Shown: positions 1 to 11,353 of the stretch, one piece after another | Layout of the letters: the number at the start of each line of letters is the position of its first letter | Position numbering within the stretch: position 1 is the stretch's first letter | Assembly: GCA_022316685.1 (NCBI GenBank) | Contig: JAKJHU010000626.1 | Location: forward strand, 160,924 to 224,923 | Length of the DNA stretch: 64,000 nt | Direction of reading: 5' to 3' | DNA from: Progne subis subis | Lineage: Eukaryota > Chordata > Aves > Passeriformes > Hirundinidae | The notes under the pieces: generated by a model | What the model was told of the DNA's origin: nothing | Database searches by the model: none | The model's input: only the letters and a program-made list of their open reading frames with translations | Made by a program: the position numbers and the translations under genes

Positions 1-3000
1 TATCAGCAGGCCTCATTAAAAAAATGACAAGATATTAATAGGGCAAGATAGTGTTAAATTCCCTCACTACCCAGGGAATATATACATTGTTTTCCGTTTC
101 CGTGTTTTTTCCAGATGCTATATAATTACAAAGATCATTCACAGAACCTAATGTTTTTTAACAGACTGCTCAAATTTTAGCAGCTAATTGTGACAGAGAC
201 ATAGGCTTTCACTAGGGTGTCTAATGGTTCAGCTGAGAGTGAAATAATACAAGCCAGGTTCTTAGCAGTATTCTATTTTCTGCCACAACTGGTGAGTGTC
301 AGGAATCCAAACACGTTCATATATTAAATGTACTTTGGCCATACAACACAACTATTCTTGACCAAAAACTATGCAGTTTGGTACATCTTCATGTACTCTT
401 GACTCCAGCACAAAGTGACAGTCACTTTCCATCTACTCTACCACTTTCCCCATTAGAACGGCCACTGGTTTTGTACACATATATATTGGTATTTGTTGAA
501 TAGAATTGATTAAGTTAAAAAAGAATAAAATAAATAAAATAAAATAATATTAAATCATTACTCTGGGCCACTGGATTGGGAACTCTAGATAAATCTTAGC
601 CAGAAGGGCAGCTCACTGAAGAAAAGGTCATGCAGTGACACAGGACAGTCCTTGGGAGTTGTCTCTTTGGCTGGCAACTAAAACCAACCATGCATTTCCT
701 CCACACCTATCTTTTTTGCATGATTTTCTGAAAAAAAATAATTTTCTGATTAAAACATTCACCTTCTGAGTGATGGGTGAGTTGACTTTTCTCATTGCTT
801 AAGACCAAATTGGTAATGTAGAGGTTTATTAGATGACAGAATATTTTAGTTACAGATTTGCGTGAATTTTGCATAATAAAAATTTTCCTGTTAAAAACAC
901 TTTTAATGGCCTTATGGAGAGAAGCAAGGTGAAACTGGGCATCTGTGATGTCATAAACTGGGCTCTTTGCCATAGCAAAGAAAAAGATCTGTGAGAGAGA
1001 TTGCTGGGCTGACATCTTGCAAAAGTGTTTGAAGCGGACTATGCAAGCAGAAAATTTTCATACTGTGATTTTGCTGGTCCTGTGCAGGAAAGAGAGAACA
1101 ACTCTGACAATAAAGCTCTGTAAACTCATCAGTTGCTTCTACAAGCCATGATTTCAAACCCAATGTCTTGATTAGTGCTACCATGTTATGTTCTAAGAAC
1201 AGGTTGAATTTTTCCTGCTTCATTAAAAAAATTAAACCATCTGACCAATCACACTATGATCATGCCATAAGCACAAGTTAGTCAAAATTCTTGTTGCACT
1301 GAAGCTCTGTTGCATCAGGCTGGGGAATGGCATCCCATGATAGGCCCATAACCAGCCTCAGAGCCTATCTGTCCTATGAACAGATGTCCTTAAACTACTT
1401 TTTCTGATGATATGGAGAAGTCAAAGGGGTGCCAGGGGCCAAAATATTTTTCAGGTTCTTCTGCAAAATCTTAGCAGAAGGATAGAAAATAGCTCAATTT
1501 CCAAATTAGATATCTTCCCTAAGTCTGTCACAGACACAACATTTCTATGTGCTGCTGAAGACCATTCTCTGTCTCCAGGAGCATAACCTTAATTTTCTTA
1601 ATTTTGATGCAGTCCTGGACCCCACACCTTTCACAACCTGAAATTACCAGCTTCCTGACAGAGCTGGCATCCTGCTAGAGACCTGCTGTAATTCCTTGTC
1701 TCCTATAAACTAGCAGACATGGGTGTGTTTGAGATTGTTCAAGTGGTCTAAAATACCTATCCTGAATTCTAATTTCCTCTTCTGTTGATCATGATGGTCA
1801 AATTCAACAGAGAATGAAGGAAAAGGTTTTGTGATGCTAAGAGTGTTGAAAGGATTTATAAATCTCCAGAGAAAGCCTTCTCAAAAATGCACACTCTGAT
1901 CTGTAATACTTAAATAAAAAATAAAATAATCAAAAATAACCCCCAAAGGCAGTAACGTAAGTGCAGTTTGATCCATGGACTTTGTTGAAATTTAAGAAAT
2001 CTGTCGGGAAGGAATGGCCTGTATTTGTTTCTAGAATCCTAGACTTGCACGTCTTCCCAGAAAATGCTGGAAAACCTCTACAGCACAAGTGTGATCCCAG
2101 AGATGGAAAGGTCCTATGTTGGATATCGAGCTGTAAAGGTGGATGCCTGTGTGACAAATTATCTCCTTCTGCGTCTCCAGCCCTGTCATATCTCAATAGG
2201 ACTATCAGGTTCTAGGATATGACAACAAGCAAGGAGACCAAAGGCAAGTTCAACCAGCATTGCATTGACACATTTTACCTGATATTAAAACCATTAAGAT
2301 CTAACAAGGACACTTTAGGGTGAGAATATAACTTTTTCAAGGATTCTCTCATGCAAAAGGGTCAAGATTTTATTGCAGTTACTACCCAAGGGCATTCCAT
2401 CAAATTTAGATAGCATGCCATCTTTAGAATTTAGATTCCCCAGCAAATGAGATTTCACTCACCAAAAATAATTTGACGAAATTTCTTGGCTGAGCATGTA
2501 AGTAAGTAGTCACACACAGATAATGGGATTGTAGAGAGTTTATTTTCCTGGGAAAAAAATCTTCAAGTTATTTCAGATCCCCTACAGGCAAAAGAGGTTT
2601 ACTGATCTACCTGAAAATGAAGTTTGCACTGCAAGCGGATGGTGTGACTGAAGCCAGTGGCAAAACCCCATTGATTTTTTTGAGAGTTAGATACCTAACC
2701 TTTATAGATGATAAACACTAGACATAAACACTAGATGATTGTTTGGATTTTGGGGACTTCTAAATATACATGTAGATTTTGCATGGAAAAACTGTATGTA
2801 GACAAAAGTATTAGCCAATGCTGTCTTAATTTTTGTGGTTTCTGTCTTTATGTGTTTTTAGCTTTTCAGAAAGTTGTGGATCCCTGATAGGCAAATATTG
2901 CATTTCCTTTTCCCTCAGCTGCTTTGTCTCCAAATGAAGTAGTGAACCTTTTTGTCATATAAATGAGTGTGTCGTAATTATATTTTTGCTTAGTAAATGA

Positions 3001-4726
3001 CAGCTCATGAGCTACAAGCAGGTGTATGTTAGAAGAAGCAGAAAATAAACCACAGCATACTCTTGTTATTTTTAGTTGTGTAAATTGTGGAAGTGTGTGT
3101 ACAGGGGAGAAGAAGGAAGGACTAATAATTAAGATAATAGTAAAAGATGTTTTTGGGTCCCTGTTTAATAAGTTAATTAAAAACTTGTTTTCCATCAGTA
3201 TCAAGGTGAGGAGAGAGAAATCTTTGAACTCTGCAGAGTCTAAATATATAGACAAAATAAACCACTTAGAATTTATGAATTGTCCTTAATCGAGCTTTTT
3301 TATTTTTAAGTATTTCAGGAGGGGTTTTTTGTTGTTGTTGTTTACTATATACTTTCTAAAGTGCAAATCAACAAATTTGTGGGTTTTCTGGAACCCCACC
3401 TTCCACATCAAAGTATTAGAATTAAGTTTCCCAGTTCTTATTTGCATTGAGGTAGTTTGGAAAAGTCTTTGGGGCATGTTAGATAATTTTCAGGATAATC
3501 AGAAATTTCAGTAGAAGTGCAACAGTGATACAAACCTAAATGGAAATATTTTATAGAATTTATTCCTGACTATGCCTGAAAATGTGAGTGTGTGCGTTCA
3601 AGATGATGATAAGTCAACGGTGCAGCTGACTTCATTAGTCATGTGGGAGTATATGTACTTCCATAGAGTTTTATTCCAAAGTAGTTTATGGAGTTAAACA
3701 ACAGAAGACCACATACACCATAAATCACAGGGAGCAGCAGTGTGGAGACAATATATGGCGAATAAATTAAGGCATTCAGTCATAAAGGCAATAACTTAAT
3801 GGAGAAAAAAATTAAGAAACAGTCAAAAGGTTTCAAAAAGATATGAGAAGAAAAAAGGAATCAACGAGGCAGGATGCTCAATGAAGCCTCATTTAGGGGA
3901 TAAGTGCTAAGGAGAAGACTTCTACATCAACAGAAGGGCAAAGCAGAGATCCTTGTTAAACAAAATAAAAAGGAAGGGAAAGAAGAATTAAGAGAAATAA
4001 AGTCAGATCACTTACATTTCTTGATAATCCTAAAATCTTTTGGCATCAAAGCTTTTTACAGTACTTCTGGTATCTGTCTAATATAGAAACAACAACCAGC
4101 TGTACCCTCTAGAGATACTCAGCTTATTTAGAACTAATCCACATGCCATGAAAAGTCTCGATTTTTCAGTATATGTCTGCTAGAGTGATTTATTTTATCA
4201 GTTTGAAAAATACCTCTGGATGCAATAAAATTTTAGATATTTGAGGGAAGAAAGAGAAAAAGAAATGAAAAAGTTTCAGCACTGTGATGTTATGATGCTA
4301 TGAAAAGAAGGCACTGTCATACGAAAATTTATATAACAGCTCAAAAAATCAGGACAAGCCATTTTTTTCTGAACAGCTCCAGCTTGTTCTATTCTGAGAA
4401 ATCATGTGGTACTAAGTTTTGTCTTTCATGTCCAGTCTGGAATGCTTCTCTATCAGCAGGCCTCATTTACAGAGGACTTGCTCACCAGTGGAGGTTTTCC
4501 ACTGTATATTGTGAAGGGTCTAGGTAAGTTGGTTATTTGGACAATATTTCTTTCAATGCAAAGTTTGTTATTTAGACAAGTTTTAAGTATTTTGAAGGCT
4601 TGAGCAAATCCTCAATAAAAATGCTGCGTGTTTCATGAAGCCGCTGTCTTGAGAGACTTGGTTTCCATTTCTTTTTTGTTGAGATGCTTTAACCAACTTG
4701 ATTAACTAGACTCTTCCTCCCACCCT
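1..4726. other. Unique AT-rich DNA, no gene seen
   Basis: No open frame in this stretch resembles a known protein, and overlapping short frames occur on both strands as expected by chance. No LTR ends or CR1 3' termini are visible. It is most likely intergenic or intronic sequence. A short non-coding exon cannot be excluded. Confidence 0.6.
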
Positions 4727-4748
4727 GTTTGTTTGTTTGTTTGTTTTT
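4727..4748. repeat. (GTTT)n microsatellite
   Basis: About five tandem GTTT units, followed 37 bases later by a G homopolymer. Confidence 0.9.
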
Positions 4749-4784
4749 AATAAATACTGTAATTGTCTTCCTGAGACATTCTTT

Positions 4785-4805
4785 GGGGGGGGGGGGGGGG
4801 GGGGG
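4785..4805. repeat. G21 homopolymer
   Basis: Twenty-one consecutive G on the plus strand. This is unusually long for a G run and may form quadruplex structure or be a site of length error. Confidence 0.9.
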
Positions 4806-7765
4806 AAGGTAGGTAATATACTACAGAGGGTCAAAGTGGACCTAAAAGATTTTTAGATCTATTCTAGCAGTGCACGTCTGAAATGTCTATTGACACTATT
4901 ATGTCATTATTCTAATCTGTAGCTGTCCATGTCCTCTGAAACATTTTAACCTAATTTACTACTTTTGTCACCACCTTTTGTCAGAAGACAGTGTGCATGA
5001 CTTTTCTTCCATTACTGAATTAACCATTCAAGACCATGTCTGGGTCATGAAGAATCAAGTAATTGCCTATTAAAAACTAACACATTACACCTAAAAGACA
5101 CAATGACACTGGCAAGGAAATTATGGGTAACCCATTTACAAGACCATGTTGATTTAATTAGGAAATGAACTATTTTTTTTTATTTTAATAATTCCTGTTT
5201 CTTAATTAAAACCCTCATGGTGTTTTAATGCCTATTAAGTCCATTTTAAATGGACTGGCTACATTTTGGTATACATTTAAAATTACCTTCTTTCTCCCAT
5301 CCTTCCTCTTGCCTTCATTCATATTCATTACATATATATTATATAAAATTCATTCAATTTCTTTCAGAATCCCATCTGAACAAGATGAATATTAAGCGAA
5401 GAGGTATATATACTCTACAATAAGACATGGAGAAGGAAAACAAAAAGAACTTTGCTAGGAATTGGTTTATGCTAATACCTATTTATCATCATGTTGCAAA
5501 TGTGTAGCCTGAACTAATTTTCAGGTGAATGGGATTTCCACTGATGCAGTTTCATGAGTGATGAAGATAGTGGGTCTTGCATTGATTTGGTCTTATTTCC
5601 TGGGATTTTGACTGAATATTCCTCTTCCCAGAATAATTTCTTGTTTGAACTAGGGCAATATTTAGCCAAACATCTAATTTTGAGTTTCAGATCAATGCCA
5701 AAAGCACCAAAGAAACATACTGGACAGACGTGGCAACTTCTGTATGACATTAGTATTATGGTTCTACAAAAAAATAAATCTTGTTCCAAGTTGCATTATT
5801 TTGGGTCATTGTCTCAAAGTCCATGCTTAGCAAGTGAAAATGGCTGTTATAGCTAAATACAGGTAGGATTTTCCCTAAAAATGGTGGAAAGTAAGAAGAA
5901 TTCTGTTTCTGACTTCTGAATTCTAGTAAATTAACATCTATGTACTGAAATTTTTCAGGCTAAAAGCTATGTAAAGCATATAGTTAGCCCAGATCATTAT
6001 AAAATTATCTTCCATGTTTAAGGTTGCAATCAGGTCTTTTTTTTTTGTTGTTTTGTTTTTTGGGGTTTTTTTTGGGTTTTTTTGGGTTTTTTTGGTTTTT
6101 TTTTTGTTTTGTTTTGTTTTGTTTTGTTTATTGGGCCAATAGTAGCTGAAATAAAACACTGGTAATAAATTACTGGTATTACACTGTGATAATGATAAAG
6201 TAAATTATTTTAGAAAACTAATTTAGTATTTTAATAGTGGCATAACTGAGATTTATATGAACAATTTTTACACTCTTGACTAGTAACCCTTTTATTGATG
6301 AGTTAATCGCCAGCTAGATAAATTAGGCTCTGTCAGCTTCACCCAATGCCTTATAACAACTCACATTGGTCATTAACTGGTTGATTGGTAAAGTGTTTTA
6401 TTACTGCTTTGGAAATATTACCTAAAATGAGGCACAGTAATTTCTGATCCTTTATCATTTTTATTTTGATGGCTTGACTTCTTTTAATCAAAAAATGTGA
6501 TGCACATTGAAAACCCAAAATCTAAGCTGTTAATGTGATTTAAACTGAAACCATCAAAGTTACTTTTCAAATATAAACATTTGAACTTGAAATAGTAGCT
6601 CACTTATGCTCCGTGAAAGCATCAGGATCCACAGAGATTAAACCTGTTACAAAGAATTCCACATGCACTCAGTTGTAAAAAGGCTGGATACATTTCATAA
6701 GGTAGGAATTCTATGAAATATTTTCTAATTAAATTTTATGAAATTTTTTTCCTTAGTGTTACACAAGTTCAGGTAGTTATTTTTCTTTAATAATTTCAAA
6801 ATGTCTTTATCCAAGACAATGTACATACAGTGTGACAGTTACACCCTCAAACTTTTAGATTTTTTAAGGTTTTTAAGATACTTATGATTTTTAAAATTTT
6901 ACTTTAATGGGTGTTCTCACATACACCCTTTATTGCAGCCATATGCATGAGCCAGAGTGTATTTCTGTTCTTTGAATTATGTTTGAATTACAGAGAAAAA
7001 TATACATCTGTAATTAAGAGAGCTGCAGTGTGAATTTTCACAATGCATCATATGCTAAGAATTTTTCAACAGCTTTTCCTTAATTGTGGTAGTTGTCACC
7101 TTCTCTTGCTGTCTATTCTAAAACCAAATACTGTTTTAGTCGCTAATTCATAAAAGTAATCACTGTTATATTGTTTAACTGTGAATATTAACAGACTCAA
7201 CCTCTTTTGACAGTTGGATAGAATCAAGTGAAAAGGAAAAGGGGTTATAGGAAGCAACCAGAATTTTGAATTTCGTAAGTTAAAAATTTAAAATTATTTG
7301 AAAAGCAACAATAACAAAATATCTACTAAAATTTTGTATGCTTTTCTCTGTTATGTGAATATTTCTCAATTAAGCATGATAGAAGAACTTCAAAGATAGT
7401 ATCTGACTATGACCAGGGGTAGCTAAGCTCAGCTATCTTTTCCCAGTCACAACTTTTGTGTGTCTGATGTCTCTTGAAAGGTTCAGTAGAATCATGATAG
7501 AACTCATTAAATTATGACTGCATAAATTCTGTCCTCCCTGTGTTACATTAAATAGTTTGCATTACAAATTAAGTATTTTTTAATGCATCATTTGGGGTGA
7601 CCTACAGTTCTTTACATGCTTTCCCTAAGGAACTCTAAAGCTCTCATCACCATTCTGTTTGACAACTTCAAGTTTTACTACATCAGCTCCCAGTACAATT
7701 CCCATCAATTGCAACATTAAGGGGGTGAATTAAGGGGGTGGGCTGATACTGCACAGTGAGCACCC
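4806..7765. other. Unique AT-rich DNA, no gene seen
   Basis: Apart from a T/G tract at 6032-6131 there are no recognisable repeats or coding exons. The stretch near 5100-5280 is rich in TTAAT/ATTAA homeodomain-type cores and could be conserved non-coding DNA. That is only a suggestion from base composition. Confidence 0.5.
6032..6131. repeat. T/G-only low-complexity tract
   Basis: About 100 bases made almost only of T and G. Runs of 6-10 T alternate with G4, G3, G3 and G2 blocks, ending in four or five GTTTT units. It belongs with the other strand-asymmetric A/C (T/G) tracts in the window. Confidence 0.85.
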
Positions 7766-7824
7766 TTAGCACTGCACCAGCTACTATGAAGAAAATTAAC
7801 TGTGTCCCAGATGAAACCAGGACA
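7766..7824 (-). mobile_element. 5' end fragment of an ERVL-type LTR
   Basis: Read on the minus strand, this begins TGTCCTGGTTTCA and continues through GTTAATTTTCTTCATAGTAG. It resembles the 5' end of a common passerine ERVL-type LTR. Similarity fades after about 60 bases, so it is a short remnant of an older insertion. Confidence 0.65.
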
Positions 7825-8069
7825 GTTAGGGATTTAATTTTTCCTTTATCAGGAGTCTGACAGGAGAATAGTGGGTTCCTTTGATTTCTCATCATTCCAG
7901 TTTGTGTTCAATCTCTTGAAAAACCTTCAAGCATGAATGTACATCTATGAAAGATCAGATCTAGTTTCCAGAGGTATTCTGGAATGAGATTACTTTTTTA
8001 TCTGCAAAGACACATGCAGAGAAAATTTGGTTATAAAATATCTTGGAGTGAGAAGACAAGGACATATTT

Positions 8070-8092
8070 AAAAAAAAAAAAAAAAAAAAAAA
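8070..8092. repeat. A-tract (about 23 A)
   Basis: A homopolymer ending 18 bases before the left edge of the LTR at 8111. Confidence 0.9.
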
Positions 8093-8110
8093 GTCAACCA
8101 ACGGAACCTG

Positions 8111-8705
8111 CGTCATGGTTTAACCCCAGCTGTAAACCAAGCATCACACAACTGCTTGTTCATTTTCCCACCCCAGTGGGATGGGGAAAGTTAATTAGAA
8201 GGTCAATAGTGAGAAAACTCATGTGTTAAGATAATAAAAAATTAATAATGACTATAAACATTATCATTTGCTATTATTATTATTACGTTAAAAGGAAAAT
8301 AACAAAACAGATAAATAAAACCCAAGAAATACAGTGATGAATATACAAACAACTGCTCATTGACAACCAGCCTGTGCTCAAACTGCCCTCGCCAGTCTTC
8401 TCTATTGTTTTATTGCTGAGCATGATGCCATATGGTCTGGAAAATCCCTTTGGTCAGTTGGGGTCAGTGGTTCTGGCTCTGTCCTTTCCCAGCTCTTCTC
8501 CACCCCACCCCCCCCACGCCCCCTGGGTCTTCTTGTGGGTCGAGCTGTATGAGGAGCAGAAAATGCCTTGGTTTTGTGTAAGTCCTGGTCAGACAAAACA
8601 AGAAAGTCCCTGAACCGTCACACTGTTCTTTGCATAAATACAAAACACAGCCCCACACCAGCTACCATGAAGCAAATTAATTCTACCCCAGCCAAAACCA
8701 GCACT
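8111..8705 (-). mobile_element. Solo LTR of an ERVL-type endogenous retrovirus
   Basis: The right edge read on the minus strand is the LTR start (TGCTGGTTTTGGCTGGGGTAG region). The left edge carries the family's 3' end (GGGGTTAAACCATGAC). The internal blocks CCCAACTGACCAAAGGGAT and GAGTTTTCTCACTATTGACC also match the layout I know for this avian LTR. No gag or pol sequence lies on either side, so it is a solo LTR left by recombination between the two LTRs. Flanks are ACCTG at 8106-8110 and CCCTG at 8706-8710, a 4-of-5 match consistent with an aged 5-bp target-site duplication. Direction is inferred from the family, not from an intact promoter here. Confidence 0.82.
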
Positions 8706-8804
8706 CCCTGATTAGTACAGTCCAAGACTATTAGTTTAGTCTGTTAATAGCTCCCCTCTGATTCCACAATGAAAATACAAGAAAAATAATAGGGTTCATG
8801 GAAA

Positions 8805-9108
8805 GCCATAGATTTGAAAGGGTTAAAAGAAGTCACCCAGTCCAACCACATGTACAGAGCAAGTCTGAACAAAATGGGTTGCTCAAGGCCTTGGTCAAAT
8901 AAATTCTTAATGACTTCAAGGACAGAGATCTCACAGCCTCTCTGGAGCCTGTTCCAATATTCAGCCTTTTTCGCATTCAATATTGGTTTGGACTCCTGGT
9001 TATTCATGGCTTCTTCAATGACCTTGTTGATCTCGTTTTTATCCACATTTTGACTCTTCCTGATGTACAGTCTGTTTTCCTCTGGTAAAAATTCCTTAAC
9101 TGAGTACC
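8805..9108 (-). mobile_element. CR1 LINE fragment
   Basis: The plus strand shows CR1-antisense landmarks: CACCCAGTCCAACCACATG, a central CTCACAGCCTCTCTGGAGCC block, and CTGATGTACAGTCTG. The element is truncated at its right edge by the LTR at 9109. The open frames on both strands here are debris, not genes. Confidence 0.8.
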
Positions 9109-10304
9109 TGTGATGGTTTGACACTGGTCCAGCGCCAGGCAGCCACGAAAGTCCCTCGCTCCCCCTCTCCTGCCGCAGCTGGGCAGTAGAGGGAAAAAAA
9201 AAAAAATAATGAAGGGTTCAATGAGTTGAGCTAAGGACTGGGAGAAACATTCCAAGAGCAAAACAGTCTCAGCTTAAAGGCACAAAGTTAGTTAATTACT
9301 AGGAGTCAGAAGAGGATAATGTTAAATAAGTCGTTAAAACACCTTTTTAGCCTCAGCCCCTCCCTCCTTCCAACCAACAATGCAGGGAGACAGCACGTGG
9401 GAGTTTTTGAGTCAGGTCACCACCGAGATTTTCTTCTGCTGCTCCAGGAGAGGAGTCCTTCCCCTGTGCAACTGTGGTGTCCCTCACAGGAGACAGTTCT
9501 CTGTGAAATTCTCTGGCATGGGTCCACTATCATGAGCAGCACACCTACTGCACCTGCTGCAAACGTGAGTTCCTCCCACAGGCACAAAATCCCCCAAAAC
9601 TTCTGTGGCATGTGTCACTCTTCCATGGGGTCCAGTCCTCCAAGGACAGGCTGCTCCAGCCTGGAAGCAGGGTCCTCTCTCCACTGGGTCTCCAACAAGA
9701 TCACAGCCTCCTCCAGGCATCCACATGCTCCGGCATGAGCAACTCCCCCACAGGCTGAAGTGGATCTCTGAACCCCTCATGGATCCACAGGCTGAGAGCG
9801 GATCGCTGCATTCCCCATGGATCTCCAGGGGCTGCAGGGGCACAACTGCTTCACCATGGTTTCACCACAGCCTGCAGAGGAATCTCAGCTCCAGCTCTTG
9901 GAGCAGCTCCTCCTCCTTCTTCTCCACTGACCTTGGTGTCTCCATGTTATTTTGCCTCACGCAGCCTCACTTGCTCCTCCTCCTCCTCCTCCTCCTCCTC
10001 CTCCTCCTCCTCCTCCTCCTCCTCCTCCTCCTCCTCCTCCCTCCCTCCCTCCCCCTCTTCTGCTCTAGCTAGAAAAAAACAAAGCTGCACATGCCCAATT
10101 GGTTTTGATTTTCTTCTTAAATATGTCATCATAGAGGCGTTACCAACCTCTCTCATTGGCCCAGCTGTGGCCAGCAGCATGTATATCTTCAGAGCCATCA
10201 GAGACTGGCTCTGTCAGACATGGTGGAAGCTTCCAGCAGCTTCTCACAGAAGCCATGTCTGTGGCCCCCCATTACCAAAACACAGCCCGTGCAAAATCAA
10301 CACA
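9109..10304 (-). mobile_element. Long (about 1.2 kb) ERVL-type solo LTR with TCC expansion
   Basis: The left end TGTGATGGTTTGACACTGG and the right end GCAAAATCAACACA are the termini of a well-known passerine LTR. Between them are the family's repeated CTCC-rich modules (GGTCC..CTCCAGC, CCATGGATCTCCAGGGGCTG, TTCTCACAGAAGCCA). A minus-strand TATA-like ATATTTAAG lies near 10117. No retroviral genes flank it, so it is a solo LTR. Flanks are GTACC at 9104-9108 and GCACC at 10305-10309, a 4-of-5 candidate target-site duplication. Long frames inside it are artefacts of its GC-rich repeats. Confidence 0.83.
9974..10040. repeat. (TCC)n trinucleotide expansion inside the LTR
   Basis: About 22 tandem TCC units followed by CCCT-rich sequence. 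The run replaces the ordinary CTCC-rich segment of the LTR and causes the poly-Leu, poly-Ser and poly-Glu frames seen on both strands. Confidence 0.93.
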
Positions 10305-10621
10305 GCACCTCAGCTAAAGGATGTGAGGCCACCACTAAATCCAGCTCAGGGGTGGAGAAACAGGCACTCCTGGCAGCTTTCACAGCAGAACTATCCCACA
10401 GGAGCCCTTGGAAGAGGCCTCGGATGCCACAGCAGCTGTTGAAGGTGGTGTCGTTATACACTGAAGAATTCACATTCATAGCTAGGGAAGAGCCAATACT
10501 TAACTCCAGAAATAGTAGTATTTAAATCATGGAGGAAAGTAGATTCATTTTTCTTATATCCTGTCAATCTCTACTGGTTTATTTGATTTTTTTGTCCTCA
10601 AACAAGCTGCAAACATAAGCA

Positions 10622-10623
<2 letters not shown>

Positions 10624-10653
<30 letters not shown>
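10624..10653. repeat. T30 homopolymer
   Basis: Thirty consecutive T. I do not recognise a retrocopy body on the plus-strand 3' side, so the origin is unknown. Confidence 0.9.
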
Positions 10654-11297
10654 CCCCTTGGTTCAATGTCTAAAAAGGTTATTTTGAATGATTAGTTTAG
10701 GTTAGATGGCTTAGTGATATCTACAGATGGTAGAAATAACTTGGTCTCATATGGAATGTAATCAAATCCAGCAGAATCCAGCCCTTGACAGTGAATGGAT
10801 ATTAATATTTCTCTCCCAGGATAGTTTGCAGTGGCAAACACAAATTTCTTATTCTATATAGATCTTAATACTTTTTTCAAGATAATGAAAAAGACCCTGA
10901 GAAATCAACATGGCTTATTGAGTGGGTTAGTAAATATGTTTATATGCAAGCAGGATTCTTTTTTCTTCCTTTTCCTTTTTACTTTTTTCCTACACTCATT
11001 AACTTAGAAAAATTGTATTCAGTAGTAGCTGACCTAAGGAGCACGTTTATATTTGCTCAGGCAGCAAAAATGTAGACAAGAAAATGTATTTTCCAGCAAC
11101 ATAAAGACAGATGGGGCATACAAGGGGAGTATTTAGAAAAATAATTACATAACTAACTTAATTTGTCTCCGCTTCAGTCAAAAGACAAGCAAGTTGGTTT
11201 ATATCCACAGAGGGTAAAATATTAAAAAAATAAACAAAGACTTCTCCAGGGTATTATGTTTATGATCCTTGGAAGAGAAGAGAATCCATCTAACTGG

Positions 11298-11302
<5 letters not shown>

Positions 11303-11350
<48 letters not shown>
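11303..11350. repeat. A48 homopolymer
   Basis: Forty-eight consecutive A, the longest homopolymer in the window. The sequence upstream is not a recognisable retrocopy. Confidence 0.92.

Positions 11351-11353
<3 letters not shown>

Noticed and set aside
1..17. TATCAGCAGGCCTCATT at the window start recurs near 4452
   Set aside because: The match does not extend on either side; one 17-base coincidence in a window this size is not strong evidence of duplication.
2866..3255. A 129-codon minus-strand frame in unique DNA
   Set aside because: No recognisable motif, a plus-strand frame overlaps it, and such lengths arise by chance in 64 kb.
8744..9124. A 126-codon minus-strand frame with a plausible amino-acid mix
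   Set aside because: It is CR1 sequence running into the LTR edge; no known domain.
9319..10525. Several overlapping frames of 100-169 codons with poly-Ser, poly-Leu or poly-Glu
   Set aside because: All lie in the ERVL-type LTR and its TCC expansion, with no protein similarity.
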